This document shows positions 59,663 to 64,000 of a stretch of DNA of 64,000 nucleotides, piece after piece. Origin of the DNA: Alienimonas californiensis (lineage in GTDB: Bacteria > Planctomycetota > Planctomycetia > Planctomycetales > Planctomycetaceae); the NCBI RefSeq assembly GCF_007743815.1, contig NZ_CP036265.1, positions 62,001 to 126,000 of the forward strand. Reading direction: 5' to 3'. Below the pieces are notes generated by a model that had not been told where the DNA came from, ran no database searches, and saw only the letters and a list, made by a program, of their open reading frames with translations. Made by a program: the position numbers and the translations under genes. How positions within the stretch are numbered: position 1 is the stretch's first letter; each line of letters begins with the position of its first letter.

Positions 59663-61186
59663 TTAGCTGTCGAGTTCCGCGAAGTCGTCGGCCCGCCGCT
59701 CCGGCAGGGTCGGGGCGGGGCCGGGGGCGAACCGTTCGCCGGTCACCTCGAAGCTCTGCCCCTCTCGCGGAGCGTGGGCCTGCACGCCCATCGCGGTCGC
59801 CCCCGCGGCCATCTCCGCGGCCCGGTCCGGGTCGCCGTGCACGACGTACGCCGGGCCGACGGAGTCGAACCCGCCCAGCCAGTTCAGGATCTGCTGCCCC
59901 TTCGCGTGGCTGGAGAAGCCGGACAGCGTGTCCACTTCCAGCTTCAATTCCCGTACGTCGTAGCGGGTCGGCCCGAAGCGTTCCTCGATCGGCAAACGCA
60001 TCGGGCTCTCGCCAGATCGGACCCGGTGGCCGACGGAGCCGGGCGCCTGATAACCGATGAGGAACACGGCGTTCCGCGGGTCCTCCGCCAGGCGGGAGAG
60101 GTGCTTGGGGGCGGCGGCGTGGTCCAGCATGCCGCTGGTGGACAGATAGATCGCCGGCCCGTTCCCGTGGGTCAGCAGCGTGTCGTCGTCGCGGGCCTCG
60201 TAAAATCCGGGGCGATAAAACAGCGTCCCCCCGCGGGCGGCGCGGGCGGCCTTCGCCGCCGGGTCGAGATACTGGGGGAAGGCGTCGTAGATCGCCGTCG
60301 CCTGCTGGGCGGAGGGGCTGTCGCAGAAGACCGGCACGTCCCGCGGGATCACGCCGTCCTCCCGCAGGCCGTGGAACAGGTGGATGAGCGTCTGCGTTTT
60401 ATGCAGGGCGAAGGTCGGCAACAGCAGACTGCCGCCGCGATCCAGCACGGCCCGCACGCGGCGGCCGAACGCCTCGTAGTTCGCCGCGGCGCCCCGGACG
60501 GCGCCGTAGGTGCTTTCAAACAGCACGGCGTCGGCGTCCCGGTGCTGCGTCGGGTCGCAGAGGAGCGGAGCGCCGTCCGGGCCCATGTCCCCGCTGAATA
60601 GGATCTTTCGCCCGTCCGCCCAAATCTCGATCATCGCCGAGCCGAGGATGTGCCCGGCGTCGGTATAGCGGCAGTCGACGCCGCTTTTGGAGAGACGCCG
60701 GTTATAAGGCACGACTTCGACCAGTTCGAAGCTCTTTTGCTGATCGCGGCGGCCGTACAGCGACCTCCCCTCCCCCTCCCCGACGGTCAGGGAACTGCGG
60801 AGTGTCGCCCGGTTCAGATCCCGGGTGGCGTCGGTGCAATAAATCGGCCCACCGAAGCCCTGCTTGACCAACAACGGCAGCCGGCCGTTGTGATCGGCGT
60901 GGGCGTGCGTGAGGAAGACGGCCCGCACCTCCTTCGGATCGAAGGGGAAGGATGCGTTCTCGTCCCGGTCGGGGGTGTCCGACATGAACAGGCCGCAGTC
61001 GATCAGATACAGCCCCCGCGACGTCTCCAACAGGTGGCAGGACCCGCTGACGCGGCCGACGGCGCCGTAGAAGGTCAGCGAGGGATTCCGCCGCCGGCGG
61101 ACCGTCGCGTCCGCCGGTACGCCCGCCGAGAGCGCCGCGAGGCCGGCCGCCGACGCCGCGGCGAGAAACTGGCGGCGATTCGACAC
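59663..61186 (-). CDS. Tat-exported beta-CASP metallo-beta-lactamase-fold hydrolase
   Basis: The 507-residue protein begins at a GTG with a Tat-type leader (NRRQFLAAASAAGLAALSAG). The metallo-beta-lactamase core has HAHADH at 94-99, ILFSGDMGPDG and a GHILGSAMIEI segment. The beta-CASP part follows: VLFESTYGAVRG, LLLPTFALHKTQTLIHLF, GMLDHAAAPKHL, GFSSHAKGQQILNWL and VHGDP. That arrangement is the one in RNA-processing enzymes of the CPSF73/RNase J type, which normally work in the cytoplasm. Here export with metals bound is implied. Confidence 0.85.
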   Translation of the reverse strand: MSNRRQFLAAASAAGLAALSAGVPADATVRRRRNPSLTFYGAVGRVSGSCHLLETSRGLYLIDCGLFMSDTPDRDENASFPFDPKEVRAVFLTHAHADHNGRLPLLVKQGFGGPIYCTDATRDLNRATLRSSLTVGEGEGRSLYGRRDQQKSFELVEVVPYNRRLSKSGVDCRYTDAGHILGSAMIEIWADGRKILFSGDMGPDGAPLLCDPTQHRDADAVLFESTYGAVRGAAANYEAFGRRVRAVLDRGGSLLLPTFALHKTQTLIHLFHGLREDGVIPRDVPVFCDSPSAQQATAIYDAFPQYLDPAAKAARAARGGTLFYRPGFYEARDDDTLLTHGNGPAIYLSTSGMLDHAAAPKHLSRLAEDPRNAVFLIGYQAPGSVGHRVRSGESPMRLPIEERFGPTRYDVRELKLEVDTLSGFSSHAKGQQILNWLGGFDSVGPAYVVHGDPDRAAEMAAGATAMGVQAHAPREGQSFEVTGERFAPGPAPTLPERRADDFAELDS

Positions 61187-61515
61187 GAACGGACACCCCG
61201 CGGGAGAGACGGCGGCAAGCTCGCCGTCACCCTATCGCCGCCCCGTTCCACCGGCGAGGCGGCGGTCGATGAGGAATCGAAGAACCGTCGTCACTCTGAC
61301 GACGCACGATACGGAAGAGAGACGGTTCAGTTGGCCGTCGGCACGACGAAATGCGTGAAGAACGGCCACGTTCCTACGGTTACGAAGTGTCGAGCCGGTT
61401 TTGGCACGCCAAATGCAAATCTGACACGTGCCGGCGACGCTCGAGGGTCGAGTCGCCGGGCCCGCGACGGACCCTCCCCCCTCTCACCACTCCGAGTTCC
61501 GATAGGATCGACCCG
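61187..61515. other. 329-bp divergent intergenic region
   Basis: The region separates the beta-CASP gene from the Gly/Tyr-rich protein gene. It contains a sigma-54-type promoter at 61402-61417 reading rightward. I see no other feature that I would support. Confidence 0.6.
61402..61417 (+). promoter_or_regulatory. Sigma-54 (-24/-12) promoter match
   Basis: TGGCACGCCAAATGCA fits TGGCACG-N4-TTGCA with one mismatch and exact GG-N10-GC spacing (61403-61404, 61415-61416). Transcription should start near 61428, about 88 nt before the ATG at 61516. It is the best sigma-54 match I saw in the window. Confidence 0.62.
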
Positions 61516-61890
61516 ATGAACATTCTCAAGCCCACCGCCGCCGCCGCCATGCTGGCCGGGGCCTTCGCTTTTGGCGGCGCTCCGGAGACCGCCGAGGCCG
61601 GCGGCTTCTCCCTCCAAATCGGCCGCCCGGCCTACGGCAGCTACTACGGCGGCTACAACCGCGGGTACCGCAGTTTCAACCGAGGGTACTACGGCGGAAA
61701 CCACTTCGGTCACGGCGGGTACTACGGCGGCGGATACGGCGGGACCAGTGTGTACCACGACACCTCGCACGTGGACGTGATTAACGGCCGTCCGGTGTAC
61801 CACCAGTCCGGTCACTTTGACTACTACGGCCCCGGCCACTTCGGCGGTCACGGCGGCTTCGGCGGCCACAGCGGCCACGGCCATCACTGA
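61516..61890 (+). CDS. Exported Gly/Tyr/His-rich protein
   Basis: The 124-residue product has a signal peptide (MNILKPTAAAAMLAGAFAFG, cleaved near AEAGG). The mature part is a low-complexity chain of Gly, Tyr and His with GYYGG, YGGGYGG and GHGGFGGHSGHGHH repeats, and a conserved-looking middle HVDVINGRPVYHQSGHFDYY. Similar low-complexity exported proteins coat surfaces or bind metals. A sigma-54-like promoter lies upstream and a strong terminator downstream, so it is a single-gene transcript. Confidence 0.78.
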   Translation: MNILKPTAAAAMLAGAFAFGGAPETAEAGGFSLQIGRPAYGSYYGGYNRGYRSFNRGYYGGNHFGHGGYYGGGYGGTSVYHDTSHVDVINGRPVYHQSGHFDYYGPGHFGGHGGFGGHSGHGHH

Positions 61891-61912
61891 GCGCCGACCG
61901 AACGGTCGAACG

Positions 61913-61949
61913 AAAAAAGCCCCGGCGTCTCCGTGACGCCGGGGCTTTT
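61913..61949. terminator. Bidirectional rho-independent terminator
   Basis: AAAAAAGCCCCGGCGT pairs with ACGCCGGGGCTTTT around CTCCGTG. An A-run precedes and a T-run follows the perfect stem, so it works in both directions. It ends the Gly/Tyr-rich gene on the right-reading side and galT on the left-reading side. This is the clearest terminator in the window. Confidence 0.93.
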
Positions 61950-61993
61950 ATCTTTGTGCGTCTCTTCCTTCCGCTGCGACGAGGACCGCCCCG

Positions 61994-63052
61994 TCAGCCG
62001 GCTTTGCGGACCTTGACGGCGGGTTCGTCGGCGGCAGCGCGGCCGTAGTTCTGCGGCACGTCGACGTTCCGCAGAAACTCCGCGGCCTCCTCCGGCGGAA
62101 CTGGGTTGATATAGAACCCGCTGCCCCACTCGAATCCGGCGACCCGCGTCAGCCGCGGGAACACCTCCAGATGCCAGCGATAGTGCGGCAGTTCCGGCGT
62201 GTCGAACGGGGCCGTGTGCAACACGTAGTTGTACGGCGGGTCGTCCAGGGCCAGCTCGAGCTTCGACAGCGTGGTCTTCAACACCCGGGCCAGCGAGGCG
62301 ATCTGGGCGTCGGAGCTCGTCTCGTAGTGACTGGCGTGGTGCTTGGGGATGATCCAGGTTTCAAAGGGGAACCGGGAGGCGAACGGGCAGACGGCGGCGT
62401 AGTCCGCGGTCTCCAGCACGACCCGCTCCCGGGAGTCCAGCTCCTGATCCAGCATGTCCTGATAGACGCACCGGCCGCGGTAGTTATAGAACTCCAGGGC
62501 GCCGGTCATCTCCTCCCACACGCTGATCGGCACCACGCTGGTGACGATGAGTTGGCTGTGGGCGTGCTCCAGGCTGGCGCCGGCCAGGGCCCCCTTGTTC
62601 TTGAAGATCAGGGCGTGCACCAGCCGCACGTCCCGTTTGAGGTCCAGCAGGCGGTCCTTGTAGGCGCCGAGCACCTCGCGGACGTTGTCGACCGGCAGGC
62701 GGGCGAGGCTTTCCTCGTAGTGCGGGCACTCAATGACGACCTCGTGGGCGCCGACGCCGGTCATCGTGTCGTACAGGCCCACGCCCCGCTTCTTTAATTC
62801 CTCGTCGGTCCGCAGTGCGGGGAACTTGTTCGGCACGACCCGCACCCGCCAGCCGGGGCCGTTGGGGGCGCTGTCGGAGGAGCGGAACGCCAGAATTTCC
62901 GGCGGGGTCAGGCCCTCGTTCCCCTCGGCGAAGGGGTCGAGGCGGTCGGAGGCGAGGCGGAACACCGGCTCGTGATGCACCGGCCGCTTGGCGCGGTCCG
63001 GGGCGATGATGACCCACCGGCCGGTCACGGGGTCCTTGCGCAGGTCGCTCAT
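61994..63052 (-). CDS. galT: Galactose-1-phosphate uridylyltransferase
   Basis: The 352-residue enzyme exchanges UMP between UDP-glucose and galactose-1-phosphate (Leloir pathway). It shows [20 protein letters not shown] at the start, [11 protein letters not shown], the active-site SLEHAHSQL with H163 and H165, [17 protein letters not shown], and [16 protein letters not shown]. The N-terminal zinc-binding CPxC of many relatives is replaced by DPFAEGNE (39-46), so the structural zinc is probably missing. The gene for a GH57-like protein lies upstream on the same strand, 111 bp away. Confidence 0.92.
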   Translation of the reverse strand: MSDLRKDPVTGRWVIIAPDRAKRPVHHEPVFRLASDRLDPFAEGNEGLTPPEILAFRSSDSAPNGPGWRVRVVPNKFPALRTDEELKKRGVGLYDTMTGVGAHEVVIECPHYEESLARLPVDNVREVLGAYKDRLLDLKRDVRLVHALIFKNKGALAGASLEHAHSQLIVTSVVPISVWEEMTGALEFYNYRGRCVYQDMLDQELDSRERVVLETADYAAVCPFASRFPFETWIIPKHHASHYETSSDAQIASLARVLKTTLSKLELALDDPPYNYVLHTAPFDTPELPHYRWHLEVFPRLTRVAGFEWGSGFYINPVPPEEAAEFLRNVDVPQNYGRAAADEPAVKVRKAG

Positions 63053-63116
63053 AGTCTTAACGCGGTTTGTAGGAAGGCGGGAGGGGCGAGGCGGACGGCG
63101 TAAGTCAGGAGCGACG

Positions 63117-63151
63117 GGGGGCGAAGCGCCGACGCCTTGCGCCTCGCCCCC
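63117..63151. repeat. GC-rich hairpin between galT and the GH57-like gene
   Basis: The 13-nt arms 63117-63129 and 63139-63151 pair with one mismatch around a 9-nt loop. It follows the GH57-like stop and may terminate or process that message. Its sequence also resembles the GC-rich repeat families of the window. Confidence 0.5.
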
Positions 63152-63163
63152 GGTATGCTTACC

Positions 63164-64000
63164 TCACGCCTGCCAGCGTTCGCGTTCGAAATCGGCGTTG
63201 GGGCACTCCAAACGGATGCTGCCCTCGCGGGGGGCGCGGTCCTCGCTGGATTCGCCGCGGACCGCCTCCACCGCGAAATGCACCGGGTCGCCCGGCTCCA
63301 CGCCGAGGTCCGCCAGCGGCACGGTCAACTCGAAGATCCGGTCCAGCCCGACCCGCGGGTCGGCGCTCTTCACCGCTTTGCCCCCGCGGATCACCTTGGC
63401 GACGGGCGTGCCGTCGCCGAGGTCAGTGACGCGAATCTCCACGCCCTCCGGGTCCTGGAACCGCACCCGCAGGGCGTCCAGACCGGCGAGGTCGTCGGCG
63501 GCGCGGTCGTTCGTGTCCACCCGCAGGCAGAAGCGGCCTCCGCCGTCCTCCACCGTGCCGGGGGTCAGGTCGAAGCCGAACAGCGCCTCCTGAATCAGCC
63601 CGTCCGTGACGATGGCCATCGTGCCGCGGTCGTTGCCGGGGGCGTACTTGCCGGCGCTGACCCACTCGAAATAGGTGGGTCGCCCGTTGGGGGTGGCGCT
63701 GACGAAGCCGGTGGGCAGCGTGTGCGTCTGCTTGGGCTCCGCGTTCGTGATGGGCACGTCGAGGTTCGCCGGCGGATCGCCGCCGAGCAGCTTATAGACG
63801 TTCCGCAGGTGCCGGCGGAACAGGTCGTCGAACAGGTCGTCCTGCCCGCTGCTGCGGTCGTCGCCGTACCACCAGAACCAGTCGGAACCCTCGGCGATAT
63901 ACAGTTCCTCCCAGGCCTTCTTCACCGCCTCGGGGTCGGCGTCCTCGGCCTCCGCGGCCTTGAGGTATTCGCGGGTTTCGTGCAGGCGGTCCCAGCCGTC
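63164..64000 (-). CDS. C-terminal part of a GH57-type glycoside hydrolase (5' end outside the window)
   Basis: The frame is open to the right edge, so only the last 278 residues are seen. KKAWEELYIAEGSDWFWWYG, followed by DDRSSGQDDLFDDLFRRHLR, is the hallmark of GH57 enzymes of the amylase/amylopullulanase group. The next 180 residues are a beta-rich C-terminal domain. The GTG at 63925 lies inside this conserved part, so it is not the start. It is upstream of galT and on the same strand, and the two probably belong to one sugar-metabolism unit. Confidence 0.8.
   Translation of the reverse strand, partial: DGWDRLHETREYLKAAEAEDADPEAVKKAWEELYIAEGSDWFWWYGDDRSSGQDDLFDDLFRRHLRNVYKLLGGDPPANLDVPITNAEPKQTHTLPTGFVSATPNGRPTYFEWVSAGKYAPGNDRGTMAIVTDGLIQEALFGFDLTPGTVEDGGGRFCLRVDTNDRAADDLAGLDALRVRFQDPEGVEIRVTDLGDGTPVAKVIRGGKAVKSADPRVGLDRIFELTVPLADLGVEPGDPVHFAVEAVRGESSEDRAPREGSIRLECPNADFERERWQA

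Noticed and set aside
61595-61890. GYYGG/GHGG repeats as a CRISPR or tandem DNA repeat
   Set aside because: The repetition is at amino-acid level in a signal-peptide-bearing gene; there are no equal-length repeats and spacers.

Overview
This is a stretch of a very GC-rich chromosome from a planctomycete. The assignment rests on gene content. There is a DUF1559 pseudopilin with a G|FTLIELL motif. There is a PSD1-type protein (haem-binding CxxCH plus DUF1549/DUF1553), a DUF1501 protein, two formylglycine-type sulfatases, a Tat-exported Gfo/Idh/MocA oxidoreductase, and several exported alpha/beta hydrolases and GH-like enzymes. The base composition and family mix would fit the Planctomycetaceae (an Alienimonas-like organism is my guess, not a demonstrated identity). 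About 58 genes are packed on both strands with short gaps and many 1-8 bp overlaps. I found no tRNA, rRNA, CRISPR array, transposase or prophage genes, so this reads as core chromosome with a few small accessory modules.

Layout. 0.1-6.7 kb: an exported DUF4038 glycosidase, a CBS-domain protein, a tight four-gene operon of zinc-ribbon/two-helix membrane proteins, and a double-domain alpha/beta hydrolase. 7-12 kb: DUF1559 pseudopilin plus lipoprotein, a metallophosphoesterase, a serine acetyltransferase and a flippase-type membrane protein. 12-17 kb: a citrate synthase gene followed at 4 bp by a HEPN protein and an overlapping protein with a BolA-like core, then the primary sigma factor RpoD behind a 768 bp gap. 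17-19.6 kb: a HicA-like protein overlapping antisense with a small membrane protein, a ferredoxin-like protein and a two-helix membrane protein. 19.6-24.3 kb: divergent PSD1 and sulfatase genes. 24.3-28.5 kb: a DUF1499-queC-queE operon, an FtsQ-like protein and a membrane-anchored hydrolase. 28.6-36.5 kb: oxidoreductase, sigma-54 response regulator, GH-A-like enzyme, esterase and DUF1501 protein. 36.9-41.8 kb: tandem stress-type proteins, an M28 peptidase, and membrane proteins including an anchored dual-specificity-type phosphatase. 41.8-50.4 kb: second sulfatase, flavin reductase, a cluster of DUF-type small proteins, a cupin and a methyltransferase/D-Ala-D-Ala-ligase fusion. 50.5-64 kb: NAD synthetase, MFS transporter, a complete ribose-type ABC transporter with an M20 peptidase, a Tat-exported beta-CASP metallo-hydrolase, a Gly/Tyr/His-rich exported protein, galT and the end of a GH57-like gene.

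How it fits together. Much of the window serves extracellular polysaccharide use (sulfatases, PSD1, DUF4038, GH-like and esterase enzymes) plus sugar import (RbsABC-like) and entry (galT, GH57). Housekeeping genes (rpoD, gltA, nadE, cysE, queC/queE) are interspersed. Two good sigma-54 (-24/-12) promoter matches lie about 100 bp upstream of the first stress-type gene (36882) and of the Gly/Tyr-rich exported protein (61516), and the window also encodes a sigma-54 response regulator. The strongest candidates for undescribed biology are the gltA-HEPN-BolA-like operon, the zinc-ribbon membrane-protein operon, the 44-48 kb DUF cluster, the methyltransferase-Ddl fusion and the exported beta-CASP enzyme. 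Several families of inverted repeats are present, two of them inside coding sequence.
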